From contig JAQVXZ010000001.1 of assembly GCA_028708845.1 (NCBI GenBank), forward strand, positions 124,001-188,000: a stretch of DNA of 64,000 bases, read 5' to 3'. Under the pieces are notes generated by a model, which did no database searches, was not told the origin of the DNA, and saw only the letters and a list, made by a program, of their open reading frames with translations. The stretch is from Bacteroidales bacterium (GTDB lineage Bacteria > Bacteroidota > Bacteroidia > Bacteroidales > P3). The translations under genes and the position numbers were made by a program. Below, in pieces: positions 33,941 to 42,352 of this stretch; within the stretch, counting starts at the first letter, position 1; each line of letters starts with the position of its first letter.

Positions 33941-35101
33941 TTAGATTTTTTCCTTAACATCATTTAGGATTGTGTCAAGCTGTTCTTGGCTTGGGATAAA
34001 GTTAATATTGTATTTTGATACAACTTCAATACTGCTTTCTTCCATATAGCGTTCAAGAACTTTCATATTAGCTTGTGCCCATCCATAGCTTCCAAATAGG
34101 ATTGCTTTTCTTCCCTTTGGAGCAAGGCCTTGGAGATAGGTTAGGAAGGCAGCAACGGTTGGAAGAATTCCTTTATTTAGGGTTGGTGAACCAATACAGA
34201 TGTATTCTGCCTCAATAATGTGTCCCATTATATCTGATATATGAGTATCTTTAAGGTCGAAGACATTATAATTGTAGCCCTTTGCTTCAAATCCATCTTT
34301 AATTGTATTGGCTATTAGTTCGGTTGAATGCCACATTGTGTCGTAAACAATAATTGCTTTTTTGTCGGTTTTGTTTGAACTCCACTTCTCATACATATTA
34401 AGTATTTCTGGGATATGGCTTCTCCAAATTATACCGTGGCTTGGACAAATCATTTCAAGGTCTAAGCTTCTTACAATTTCCATTACTCCAACAACTTGAT
34501 TAGAATATGGAAGTACTATATTTGCATAGTATTTCTTTGCCTCTTCAAGAATTGTTTCAACTGGATACTCATCATCAAACCTCTCTGAGCTTGCAATATG
34601 TTGTCCAAATGCATCATTAGAAAATAATATCTTTTCTTCTGGGCAATAGGTTACCATATTATCTGGCCAGTGAACCATTGGTGTCATAACAAAATGTAGG
34701 TTTCTTTTACCAATATTTACTACGTCACCTGATTTAACTGCTTGGAACTTCCAGTCTTTTTTATAAATCAAACGATGTTCTTTTTCTCCAGCCACTGAGG
34801 TTAGAACGGTTGCATTTGGTATCATATCCATAATTTCTGGCATTGCTCCCGAATGGTCCATCTCAACGTGGTTTGAAACAACATAGTCTATCTTCTTAAG
34901 GTCTATTACATCGGATATCCTATCTATCAATTCTTTTGTAAGGCATCCTTTAACGGTATCAATCAATGTTATTTTCTCATCAATAATTAGATAAGCGTTA
35001 TATGTGGAACCTCTTTGCGTTAGGTAGCCATGGAAGTTTCTTAGTTTCCAATCAATTGCTCCTACCCAATAAATGTCTTTTCTTATTTCTATTGCTTTCA
35101 T
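33941..35101 (-). CDS. Flavodiiron protein, FprA-family A-type flavoprotein
   Basis: Reduces oxygen to water or nitric oxide to nitrous oxide in anaerobes. The 386-residue protein has an N-terminal metallo-beta-lactamase-like domain holding the diiron site. Ligands visible are H78, E80, D82 in NHVEMDHSG, H144 in PMVHWPDN, D163 in FSNDAFG and H222 in CPSHGIIW. From about residue 255 a flavodoxin domain (KAIIVYDTMWHSTELIANTI) binds FMN, with GSYGWAQ near the end. There is no extra rubredoxin or NAD(P)H domain, so it needs an outside electron donor. It sits 38 bases after the GT-C/TPR gene, perhaps by read-through. Confidence 0.95.
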   Translation of the reverse strand: MKAIEIRKDIYWVGAIDWKLRNFHGYLTQRGSTYNAYLIIDEKITLIDTVKGCLTKELIDRISDVIDLKKIDYVVSNHVEMDHSGAMPEIMDMIPNATVLTSVAGEKEHRLIYKKDWKFQAVKSGDVVNIGKRNLHFVMTPMVHWPDNMVTYCPEEKILFSNDAFGQHIASSERFDDEYPVETILEEAKKYYANIVLPYSNQVVGVMEIVRSLDLEMICPSHGIIWRSHIPEILNMYEKWSSNKTDKKAIIVYDTMWHSTELIANTIKDGFEAKGYNYNVFDLKDTHISDIMGHIIEAEYICIGSPTLNKGILPTVAAFLTYLQGLAPKGRKAILFGSYGWAQANMKVLERYMEESSIEVVSKYNINFIPSQEQLDTILNDVKEKI

Positions 35102-35139
35102 CTTATTTTTCTTTTATTACGTTTAAAATTCTATTTCTA

Positions 35140-37311
35140 TTATCTGTTATTATAAATTTGTTTGATTGCATTTTCATATTCCTGAGCAGCTTTTTTATTT
35201 CCTGCTTTCTTATAATGTTCGGCAAGTAACGAATATAGCTTAACATAAGAGTTCCTTTCGTCTAGTCCATAGGCTTGATAAATTGCTATGAGCTGCTTCA
35301 TAGTTTGCTCATCGAACCTATCAATTTCAACAAGTCCATTAAGATATGCCTCTGCTCCATAAAGGTCATTTTGTTTTAGCTTAATGTTTGCGGCTAATGT
35401 GTATGCTGATTGATATTTATAATTATCCTTTATTATCTTATCACAAATACTTAATGCTTCTGTTTCTTTATTTTGAGCAAATAAGGCATAGGCTTTGAAA
35501 TAGTTTGCATTCTCTGCCTTTGGATTTGATTTTAGCATTTGATTAGTTAGAATGATAACGCTATCTGACATATTCTTTCTTAGATATATCTCACTAAGAT
35601 TAATAAGTGCGGTCTCATTATTAGGGTTCTTTTGAATAGCTGTTTGGAAGAAAGGAATTGCCTCATCCAATTGCCCTTTGCTCTTGAGTTCAAAGCCAAA
35701 CATATCTGACTTATCTTCTCTCTTTATAACTACACAAATTGGCTTTCCATCCACCTTAACCTCATAGACTGTATTCTTTGGAGGGAATGTTCCGTTTTGA
35801 ATTTGCTCTGGGGCTATTCCTGTATTGCATATAATAGCATAGTCCCAGTCTGTTTCTCCTCTTTCATTATAGCGGATAAATGCAGTTTGGAATTTTGCAG
35901 TGTCTTTTCTAAAATAATAGTTTATTGGTTTCATATGCCAACAAGCCACAACAATTTTATCGCCTTGTGTTAGCTCGTCTTTCTTTGCATTTTCTTTAAC
36001 CCACTGAGACGCCTCCCTAAGCGAATGATAGTAATAATCTAGTTCATAATTACCATAAGCCTTATTCATTCCTGATGTAAAGGAGTTGAAGTAAACATAT
36101 TCATAAGGGTGATTCCTTATTATATGAGAAATTGGGTTAATACAGAGTGCAGCAAAAGCAGCAATCACAATAATCTTAATATATTTATTTTTAAAGCTAT
36201 CGACTAGTTCGTTAATTCCCAGAGCTGCCAAGGCAACCAAAGGAGGATAAGTGAAGATAGCATGACGCCAACCTCCATAAACGTTTGATTTGTTAATAAC
36301 TATCCAGAAGATTGGGAAGATAAAGGTAAATAGAAGTACGAAATAATAGAACCAGTTCTTTTTGTTGCGGAACATTAGAATGATTCCTATTAAAGCTCCA
36401 GCAATAACAGCCAGTGGAATAGTAATAAGTATAAACTTAGGGGTATAGTACCAAGGAAGTGCATCTGACCACTGAGCTTGTCCTTCAAAAACTTGACGTA
36501 GTGCAACATTGAAATTAGCCATTCCTTTTAGGGTTGAGATAGGGTTTTCGATAGGAGCTACTAAGGCGTAAGGCCAGAATAATACTGCTAAGAAATAACC
36601 TACCACTACAATTCCTAAGCTCCATAAAAGAACTTTCCCAAATTCCTTTTTAAGTGTTTTGTATTTCCAAATATAATAAACAATTGCAAATAGAGCGAAG
36701 TAAGCAATAACAATTAATCCCCCAGCTCTAACATCAATTGCAAAAGTGATTGAAAGGGCAAGCATAATCATTGTTGAATACTTCCTTTTTGGCAATTCAT
36801 CGAGGAACTTGACTATATAATATATTGACATCATTGACGCCGCCGCAAAAGGTATATCTTTGAGGTTATTGAATGAATGACCTATAAAACGAGGAGAAAC
36901 AAGCATAAGGATTAATGAAAATACTCCTGCCCTCCAACCTCCAACACGTTTAACAAAGAGACCAACAAATAGAATTGCTATAAATCCAACTATTGAATTT
37001 AGACCATGACGAAGAGCCATATAATCTTCAACATTAAACAAAAGACCTATTCCATGAGCTATATTATCTATTAGCTGCCCATAGAGAGGAAGGTTATTGC
37101 TTTCTGTTACTGTTGTTGCAAGGGTATCTTGTCCTCCAGTTTTATAGAAATTGAAAACATGTTCTGCATGCTCTGTATGAAAGAACTCATCTCCTGAAAT
37201 TCCTGCATCTTGACTTGCAAATATCATCGAGATTAATGATATACCTGCTATAATATAAAAGATATATTGCCAAATATTCTTTTTTATATCCTGTGATTTA
37301 ATTTGAATCAT
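35140..37311 (-). CDS. GT-C (PMT/ArnT-like) glycosyltransferase fused to a TPR domain
   Basis: A 723-residue membrane protein. The N-terminal part has about ten transmembrane segments (residues 12-415), with an acidic first loop (ISGDEFFHTEHAEHVFNF) as in PMT/ArnT-type transferases that use polyprenyl-phosphate sugars. A periplasmic region follows (RNHPYEYVYFNSF; YHSLREASQWVKENA). From about residue 550 to the end there are three to four TPR-like repeats (NPNNETALINLSEIYL; ALSICDKI). The TPR fusion suggests a protein-binding role. It overlaps the upstream GT2 gene by 14 bases, so the pair probably works together: the GT2 makes the lipid-linked sugar and this protein transfers it. Confidence 0.82.
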   Translation of the reverse strand: MIQIKSQDIKKNIWQYIFYIIAGISLISMIFASQDAGISGDEFFHTEHAEHVFNFYKTGGQDTLATTVTESNNLPLYGQLIDNIAHGIGLLFNVEDYMALRHGLNSIVGFIAILFVGLFVKRVGGWRAGVFSLILMLVSPRFIGHSFNNLKDIPFAAASMMSIYYIVKFLDELPKRKYSTMIMLALSITFAIDVRAGGLIVIAYFALFAIVYYIWKYKTLKKEFGKVLLWSLGIVVVGYFLAVLFWPYALVAPIENPISTLKGMANFNVALRQVFEGQAQWSDALPWYYTPKFILITIPLAVIAGALIGIILMFRNKKNWFYYFVLLFTFIFPIFWIVINKSNVYGGWRHAIFTYPPLVALAALGINELVDSFKNKYIKIIVIAAFAALCINPISHIIRNHPYEYVYFNSFTSGMNKAYGNYELDYYYHSLREASQWVKENAKKDELTQGDKIVVACWHMKPINYYFRKDTAKFQTAFIRYNERGETDWDYAIICNTGIAPEQIQNGTFPPKNTVYEVKVDGKPICVVIKREDKSDMFGFELKSKGQLDEAIPFFQTAIQKNPNNETALINLSEIYLRKNMSDSVIILTNQMLKSNPKAENANYFKAYALFAQNKETEALSICDKIIKDNYKYQSAYTLAANIKLKQNDLYGAEAYLNGLVEIDRFDEQTMKQLIAIYQAYGLDERNSYVKLYSLLAEHYKKAGNKKAAQEYENAIKQIYNNR

Positions 37312-38251
37312 GATTACTTAGTTTTTCTCCATTATAAGTTCTTGCAAAATATGTTGGACGGTTTTTTGTTTCAATGAAAATTCTTGCAATATATTCTCCC
37401 ATTATGCCTAGTGATAGTAATTGAATACCTCCTAAGAAAAGAATTATTACAAGCAAAGAGGGATAACCTTTAACAGCGTTTCCATGTACGAAAGTATCGT
37501 ATAGCATGTAAATAGCATATATAAAAGAAGATAGAGAAACTAGTCCTCCAAATATTGTTGACATACGTAGAGGTCTTGTAGTAAAAGATGTTATTCCTTC
37601 AATTGCAAGGGTAAATAGTTTAAAATAATTCCATTTCGTTTCTCCAGCAGCTCTTGCTTCTCTATCAAATAAAACTTCTTTCTTATTATATCCAATCCAA
37701 CTAAACATTCCTTTTGTATATCTATTGGATTCCCTAATCTTTCTTAGAGCATCAACGCAGGTTCTATCTAATAAGCGGAAATCTCCTGTGTCTAATTGTA
37801 TTGTTATCTTAGTACTCTTCTGCAAAATACTATAAAACCATTTTGAAGTCTTCTTCTTAAAAAAGCTTTCTCCTTTTCTAGTTCTTCTTTTTGCATAAAC
37901 GTCATCATAACCATCTTCCCAGTATTTTAGCATTTGAGGGATTAGCTCTGGTGGATCTTGAAGGTCAGCATCTAAAATAATAATTGCATCTCCCTTAACA
38001 TAATCAAAGCCAGCAAGCATAGCAACTTCCTTACCATAGTTTCTTGAAAGATCTAGTATATTTATCCTCTCATCTTGGGCCCTTAAGCTATATAGAACAG
38101 CTAAAGTATTGTCCTTGCTGCCATCATTAACAAATAATATCTCCCAATCATATTGATTAATGCTGTCAATAATTGCTTTTATCCTTTGGTATAGAAGACC
38201 AAGGACTTGTTCTTCGTTATATGCAGGAATAAGTAAACTAACCTTTTTCAT
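37298..38251 (-). CDS. GT2 polyprenyl-phosphate glycosyltransferase (DPM/GtrB-like)
   Basis: A 317-residue family 2 glycosyltransferase. It starts with VSLLIPAYNEE, has the metal-binding DxD as D94-A-D96 in LDADLQDPPEL, and VNDGSKDNT at residues 42-49. Two C-terminal hydrophobic segments (around residues 228-250 and 262-288) make it a membrane-anchored enzyme like GtrB and ArnC, which transfer a sugar from a nucleotide donor to undecaprenyl phosphate. The next gene, overlapping by 14 bases, is the GT-C enzyme expected to use that product. The sugar is unknown. Confidence 0.9.
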   Translation of the reverse strand: MKKVSLLIPAYNEEQVLGLLYQRIKAIIDSINQYDWEILFVNDGSKDNTLAVLYSLRAQDERINILDLSRNYGKEVAMLAGFDYVKGDAIIILDADLQDPPELIPQMLKYWEDGYDDVYAKRRTRKGESFFKKKTSKWFYSILQKSTKITIQLDTGDFRLLDRTCVDALRKIRESNRYTKGMFSWIGYNKKEVLFDREARAAGETKWNYFKLFTLAIEGITSFTTRPLRMSTIFGGLVSLSSFIYAIYMLYDTFVHGNAVKGYPSLLVIILFLGGIQLLSLGIMGEYIARIFIETKNRPTYFARTYNGEKLSNHDSN

Positions 38252-38281
38252 TATGTATTGAATATATGTTTTTTCAACTTA

Positions 38282-38289
38282 CAAATGTA
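38282..38289 (-). promoter_or_regulatory. -7 element for the GT2/GT-C unit
   Basis: On the minus strand TACATTTG, 30 bases before the ATG at 38251. It overlaps the region upstream of the opposite-strand promoter (38310-38317), so the two divergent genes share a 60-base control region. Confidence 0.5.
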
Positions 38290-38309
38290 CAAATAATATT
38301 CAAAAGGCG

Positions 38310-38317
38310 TACATTTG
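38310..38317 (+). promoter_or_regulatory. -7 element for the O-antigen-ligase-like gene
   Basis: TACATTTG, 41 bases before the ATG at 38359. Its position shows that the longer frame starting at 38266 begins upstream of the transcription start, so 38359 is the better start. Confidence 0.5.
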
Positions 38318-38358
38318 CATATTATTCATTTCAATTATTATTTGATAAAACCTTTTTT

Positions 38359-39618
38359 ATGAAAGATAAAACTAGAATTTTATTTGACAAATCGATACTT
38401 TTAACCATTTTGTTTATTTGTTTATCAATTTATCTCTCTCCCTTTTTCAAAAGCTTATCACTAACCATATTTGCCTTAGTTCTAATTGTTTCCTTTATCT
38501 CTAAAGCATATCTACCTAAGCTAAATCTTAATAAAGCCTTCCTATTACCTATTCTTTTTTATGCCCTTCACGTTGTTGGCGTGTTGTATTCTGCCGATAA
38601 GAATGAAGCTCTTTTCGACCTACAAGTAAAGCTCCCAATACTTATATTACCAATCCTTTTCTTATTTCTTCCTGAAAAGTTTCTAACAAAAGACTATTTA
38701 TTTAAATACTCAATAGCAATAGTCATTGGTTTAGTTATAAATATATTCTATTGCTTTACTGATGGAATCATTAGATCTATAACAAACCTTACCCCTTTAA
38801 TATCAGAAATAACATATACCAAGCTTAGTGCCTCGCTACATCCATCTTATCTGTCTATGTTTGCATCAGTAGGTTTAATCCTAAATTATATAATCCCTTT
38901 TGAAGAAGTGTTTAAACTTAAAGTAGTTTCGGTTAGAATAATTAAAATTTCTATTGCATCTCTGATAACATTCTTTATTTTAATGTTAAATTCAAGAAGT
39001 GGGCTAATAGTAATGACAGTTACCTATACTTGGATAATATATAATATGTTTTTTGTTCAAAAAAAGAAGGTTCATTCCATAGTTATTCTTGTTTTAATTA
39101 TAGGATTTTACACCACAATCTTTAATCTCGATACATTAAATAACAGGTATAACACAGCAATTGAAAGCATAACTGAAACACAAACTACTAACTATGGTTC
39201 AAGTAGTATGACTCAAAGAAAATTTATATATGCAAGCGGTTTACAGTTAATTTTAGAAAAACCTATTTTTGGTCAAGGAACAGGAGATGTTAGACAAAGC
39301 CTTAATAAGATATATGAAGAAAGCGATGTTCATTTCTATTCTTATCTAAATGCTCATAATCAATTCTTACAAACAAATATTGCATTAGGATTTATTGGGT
39401 TGATAATCTTAGTACTTCTTTTTATAATACCCATTACGAAGATAATAAGGAGTAAAGAATATTATCTATTAATTATTTACCTAATCATTAGTTTTAGTTT
39501 CCTTTTCGAATCAATGCTTGACAGAAGTATGGGAGCATATTTCTTTGCAATTATGTATGTTCTAACAAATACATACCTTGAAAACAAGACTAAAAGCATT
39601 AAGTATCTAAATATGTAA
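38359..39618 (+). CDS. O-antigen ligase / polymerase (Wzy/WaaL) family membrane protein
   Basis: A protein of about 419 residues starting at MKDKTRILF. A longer in-frame start at 38266 overlaps the promoter and would add 31 residues. It has about ten to twelve transmembrane segments and a large periplasmic loop (about residues 240-325) carrying YGSSSMTQRKFIYASG, FGQGTGDVRQSL and then HNQFLQTNIALGFIG. The arginine and the HNQ..Q motif are the hallmark of the Wzy_C family. It either ligates O-antigen to lipid A-core or polymerises repeat units. The neighbouring glycosyltransferase pair supports a surface-glycan role. Confidence 0.88.
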   Translation: MKDKTRILFDKSILLTILFICLSIYLSPFFKSLSLTIFALVLIVSFISKAYLPKLNLNKAFLLPILFYALHVVGVLYSADKNEALFDLQVKLPILILPILFLFLPEKFLTKDYLFKYSIAIVIGLVINIFYCFTDGIIRSITNLTPLISEITYTKLSASLHPSYLSMFASVGLILNYIIPFEEVFKLKVVSVRIIKISIASLITFFILMLNSRSGLIVMTVTYTWIIYNMFFVQKKKVHSIVILVLIIGFYTTIFNLDTLNNRYNTAIESITETQTTNYGSSSMTQRKFIYASGLQLILEKPIFGQGTGDVRQSLNKIYEESDVHFYSYLNAHNQFLQTNIALGFIGLIILVLLFIIPITKIIRSKEYYLLIIYLIISFSFLFESMLDRSMGAYFFAIMYVLTNTYLENKTKSIKYLNM

Positions 39619-39623
39619 GTGCT

Positions 39624-40694
39624 TTAAGACATTCTATTTTCAATATATCTTGAATGAAGAACCCTTAGTATGCCAATATAGTTCAAACTAAAAGCAATTT
39701 CATCGCCTACCTTATATGATTTTTTATTATCCTTAAGGTCAATTACAAACATATCTGAGCTAGAGCCAACTATTTCAATATCTTTATCCATAGGCTTTAT
39801 ATGAGCCGAGTCAACATCGAGTAAACCAACATCAATTATTGCCCTATAAGAAGTTTCCCCTATAAGATTATTATCGAAAATAGGAGAATTTCCCTCTACA
39901 TTAGTTCCTATTTCTCCCATAGGCACAACAGGCTTTTCAATTAGCTCTATTATTTCTGAATAAAGCACAAATATATCTGTCTTTAGTTCCTTTAGGTTGG
40001 TATTATTATAAACATCAGTTCCTAAAAACAAGGTCTCTCCCACCCTAAAATGATTTACTCCCTTAGGTAATAGATTTTGGTATATTAGAGGAATAGTTAC
40101 TGAGGAGCCTCCCGATACATACTTAATTTCCTTTTGAAACTTTGCTTCAATTAGTTGTTTATAAAGTATAAGTTGAATTAATTTATCGTGATTAGGAAGC
40201 ACTCCATATAAGCAAGAAAGGTTTGCTCCTATTCCCACTACCTCAATGTTTTCTAATTCAAATATACTAGAATAAAAGTCCATTATACTATCCCTCATTA
40301 TTCCCTCTCTCAACTCACCAAGCTCAATCATAATAATTATTTTATGATTCTTATTTTGAGCCTTAGCCTCCTGGGATAATAATTTAATGGTTTCAATTTC
40401 CGTATTCATGCTAATATCTGCATACTTAACCACATTCTTAATGGTATGCTTAGCAGGAGGCTTAATAAATATAGTTTCAATCTCAGGTCTTATCTTCTTA
40501 ATCCTTTTTAAGTTATATATCCTCGAATCACATATCTGATTAATATCATAGGATAGCAACTCTTCTAAATAGTCCCTATCACCACAAAGTAATTTTGAAA
40601 CAATGGACCATTCAATATCCTTCTCTTTGAAAAGCTTATTGAGGTAATTAAAATTATATCTTAACTTCTCTCTATCAAGATTTATATATGTCAT
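39624..40694 (-). CDS. Alanine/ornithine racemase-family PLP enzyme
   Basis: A 356-residue PLP-dependent racemase of the alanine-racemase fold. The PLP lysine is K34 in WSIVSKLLCGDR, the place and context seen in the ornithine-racemase (Orr) group. Later blocks include HKIIIMIELGELREGIM, GIGANLSCLYGVLPN, VSGGSSVTIPL and FRVGETLFLG, which fit that group better than Alr. The substrate could be alanine, ornithine or another amino acid; this sequence does not decide it. It starts three bases after the GNAT gene and so is in one operon with it. It converges with the O-antigen-ligase-like gene. Confidence 0.82.
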   Translation of the reverse strand: MTYINLDREKLRYNFNYLNKLFKEKDIEWSIVSKLLCGDRDYLEELLSYDINQICDSRIYNLKRIKKIRPEIETIFIKPPAKHTIKNVVKYADISMNTEIETIKLLSQEAKAQNKNHKIIIMIELGELREGIMRDSIMDFYSSIFELENIEVVGIGANLSCLYGVLPNHDKLIQLILYKQLIEAKFQKEIKYVSGGSSVTIPLIYQNLLPKGVNHFRVGETLFLGTDVYNNTNLKELKTDIFVLYSEIIELIEKPVVPMGEIGTNVEGNSPIFDNNLIGETSYRAIIDVGLLDVDSAHIKPMDKDIEIVGSSSDMFVIDLKDNKKSYKVGDEIAFSLNYIGILRVLHSRYIENRMS

Positions 40695-40697
40695 AGT

Positions 40698-41138
40698 TTA
40701 TTTTTTAATATACCTCATTTCAAGATACTTATTAGTAAAACCTAGCTTTTCATAAAGAAATTTCGCAGGGTTATTAGGCTCAACATGCAAAGCAATATTC
40801 CCCTCTGCCATATCAATAGCCATACTCATTATCTTTTTGCCGACACCTTTTCCTCTCATATCTCTGTGGGTAGCAATATATACAAGTATATTCTCAGGAA
40901 TAAAGCCCTTCATCCCTGTCTTATTAACAATAACTGCGCAAGCAATTTTATCTTCTTCAATTGCCTCAAGCACAAAGCCTCCAAAGCTCATAGATTCTTT
41001 TAATGCATAATCCATACATTTTTCAATATCATCTCTATCATCACCAAACTGGTCAAGATTTTTAAAAAGAAAGTCGATTATCTCTTGTTTTTCCTTGTCA
41101 CTAGGCTTATTTTCTGGATCAAAAGTTTTAATTCTCAT
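40698..41138 (-). CDS. GNAT family N-acetyltransferase
   Basis: A 146-residue acetyltransferase. The acetyl-CoA-binding motif A is VYIATHRDMRGKGVGKKIM (R/Q-x-x-G-x-G/A pattern RGKGVG), followed by LHVEPNNPAKFLYEKLGF, the usual motif B region. Its place three bases upstream of an Orr-like racemase suggests it acts on an amino acid or amino-acid-derived amine made by that enzyme, but no substrate residue shows this. A 750-base gene-free region lies upstream. Confidence 0.88.
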   Translation of the reverse strand: MRIKTFDPENKPSDKEKQEIIDFLFKNLDQFGDDRDDIEKCMDYALKESMSFGGFVLEAIEEDKIACAVIVNKTGMKGFIPENILVYIATHRDMRGKGVGKKIMSMAIDMAEGNIALHVEPNNPAKFLYEKLGFTNKYLEMRYIKK

Positions 41139-41461
41139 GTTTAATTCTATTTTTTGGTTAACAAATACTAGGTCACTTAAGTAATAATGGTATTACAAAT
41201 AAACTCTCAATAGTAAAATCTGCACAAAATCATCTAAGCAAATCGCAACAAGTAGTTTAACTAATTTGCAATTATAGGATATTCAGCTAAAAATTAGAAT
41301 AAATTTAAGATCATAACACTAAAATATCCTTGTTCATTACATAAACAATATGCAATAATACTTAGTTTCTTCGGAATATACAAGTAATTTTAACAAATAA
41401 CCTTATCTTTTTCAAGTTTTTAACAGAAATTGAAATGAAGAAAACTAATTATAAATCATAT

Positions 41462-41576
41462 CTTTATTCTAATTTTCTCTTTCTTTAAATTAATACCCTA
41501 TTTTCTGACATTAACCCCCTCATTATTTATTCTAAAAACCTAAATCTTTATTCCAAACTTTTCTTTCTTTGTTTCA
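41462..41576 (+). repeat. Degraded 21-base phased words left of the 23-base array
   Basis: CTTTATTCTA (41462), ATTTATTCTA (41525), CTTTATTCCA (41546) and CTTTGTTTCA (41567) are separated by 63, 21 and 21 bases, all multiples of 21. The last word lies 17 bases before the first 23-base unit, the same distance as at the 55.4-kb locus. Confidence 0.6.
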
Positions 41577-41583
41577 AACTCAT

Positions 41584-41712
41584 GACATGGGTATGTCGTA
41601 GTCCGTGACATACCCATCTCAGCACTCTTCACATACCCATGTCACGGCTTCTGACATGGGCATGTGAGTGACTGTGACATACCCATGTGAGAGAGTGTGA
41701 GATGGGTATGTC
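41584..41712. repeat. 23-base phased array, GACAT-GGGT/ACCC-ATGTC (6 units)
   Basis: Fourteen-base units start at 41584, 41607, 41630, 41653, 41676 and 41699, exactly 23 apart. Each has palindromic arms (GACAT and ATGTC, slightly variable) round a four-base centre that reads GGGT in units 1 and 6, GGGC in unit 4 and ACCC in units 2, 3 and 5. The 9-base spacers differ. The outermost spacers are an inverted pair (CAAACTCAT and ACGAGTTTG). Confidence 0.92.
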
Positions 41713-41856
41713 ACGAGTTTGTTTCTTTAATTGGGAAGTTTATATCTTATAATCAAGAGTTTAGGTCTTGGTTTTAATCCGTTAATTTGACGAAAATAAC
41801 TAAGGAAATCCTAATATAAAAAGAGGGAATTAGGTAAGGAATTATTGGTAATAAAA

Positions 41857-41884
41857 AATCCGTCAACTTTATTGATGACGGATT
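41857..41884 (-). terminator. Terminator of the sphingolipid/DUF4175 operon
   Basis: AATCCGTCA (41857-41865) pairs with TGACGGATT (41876-41884) over a 10-base loop. On the minus strand the stem is followed by six T (TTTTTT). A T run also follows on the plus strand, so it may work both ways. Confidence 0.88.
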
Positions 41885-41891
41885 GTTTTTA

Positions 41892-42347
41892 TTATAATTC
41901 TTTTTTGTGTAAATCGGAGGAGACCTCTGGGGTTGAGGATTTACTTTTGAAAAATACTTTGAAATGGTTTTGTCGTGTTTTGAGATCCGCTTCATCTATG
42001 CCATTTACATAAAATATTAATTCTAAGGTCTTACCCTCATCTAAGATATTGTATTCGTTGGTCAGCATTTCTATTAGCTCGGAGACTGAGGTGAAGATTT
42101 CATCATTGGTTTTAAAGGTGAAACAAACTCCACTAACACACTGTTCGAAGATAAAGTCTGACTTAAATTCTGGGTTAAGTTCTGTATTATTGTATATAAT
42201 GTCCATTGCTTCATCTACAACAACAGAAAATATTCCAAAATAGTTATGCAAGTTAAATCTATCGCATATCTCTTCTACTAAAGCCTGAGCTTTTATTCTT
42301 TGGGTTTTATCTGCACTTAATTCTACAGTGTCGTAGTTTTGTTTCAT
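41892..42347 (-). CDS. Conserved small protein, possibly histidine-kinase-like ATPase fold
   Basis: A 151-residue cytoplasmic protein without signal or membrane span. About residues 36-60 (NYFGIFSVVVDEAMDIIYNN) resemble the N-box helix of RsbW-type anti-sigma kinases (xxxExxxNAxxH), and the remaining beta-rich half has the right length. The glycine-rich ATP-lid boxes are not evident, so ATP binding is doubtful. I cannot assign a function. It starts five bases after the DUF4175 gene and is followed at once by the operon terminator, so it is the last gene of the unit. Confidence 0.72.
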   Translation of the reverse strand: MKQNYDTVELSADKTQRIKAQALVEEICDRFNLHNYFGIFSVVVDEAMDIIYNNTELNPEFKSDFIFEQCVSGVCFTFKTNDEIFTSVSELIEMLTNEYNILDEGKTLELIFYVNGIDEADLKTRQNHFKVFFKSKSSTPEVSSDLHKKEL

Positions 42348-42352
42348 TGAGT

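Larger units (their letters stand above)
41139..41891. other. 753-base gap without a gene
   Basis: No gene was recognised. It contains degraded 21-base spaced words (41462-41576), a six-unit 23-base phased array (41584-41712) and a terminator (41857-41884). The first 300 bases are plain AT-rich sequence and should contain the promoter of the GNAT gene, although no strong TAnnTTTG was found there. One frame of 73 codons on the minus strand (41774-41995) overlaps the end of the next gene and is rejected. Confidence 0.7.

Noticed and set aside
38266-38358. O-antigen-ligase-like protein start at 38266
   Set aside because: The promoter element at 38310-38317 lies downstream of this ATG, and the extra 31 residues are not like a membrane-protein N-terminus.
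41774-41995. 73-codon minus-strand gene
   Set aside because: It overlaps the end of the 151-residue gene in another frame and runs through the operon terminator. Composition is not protein-like.
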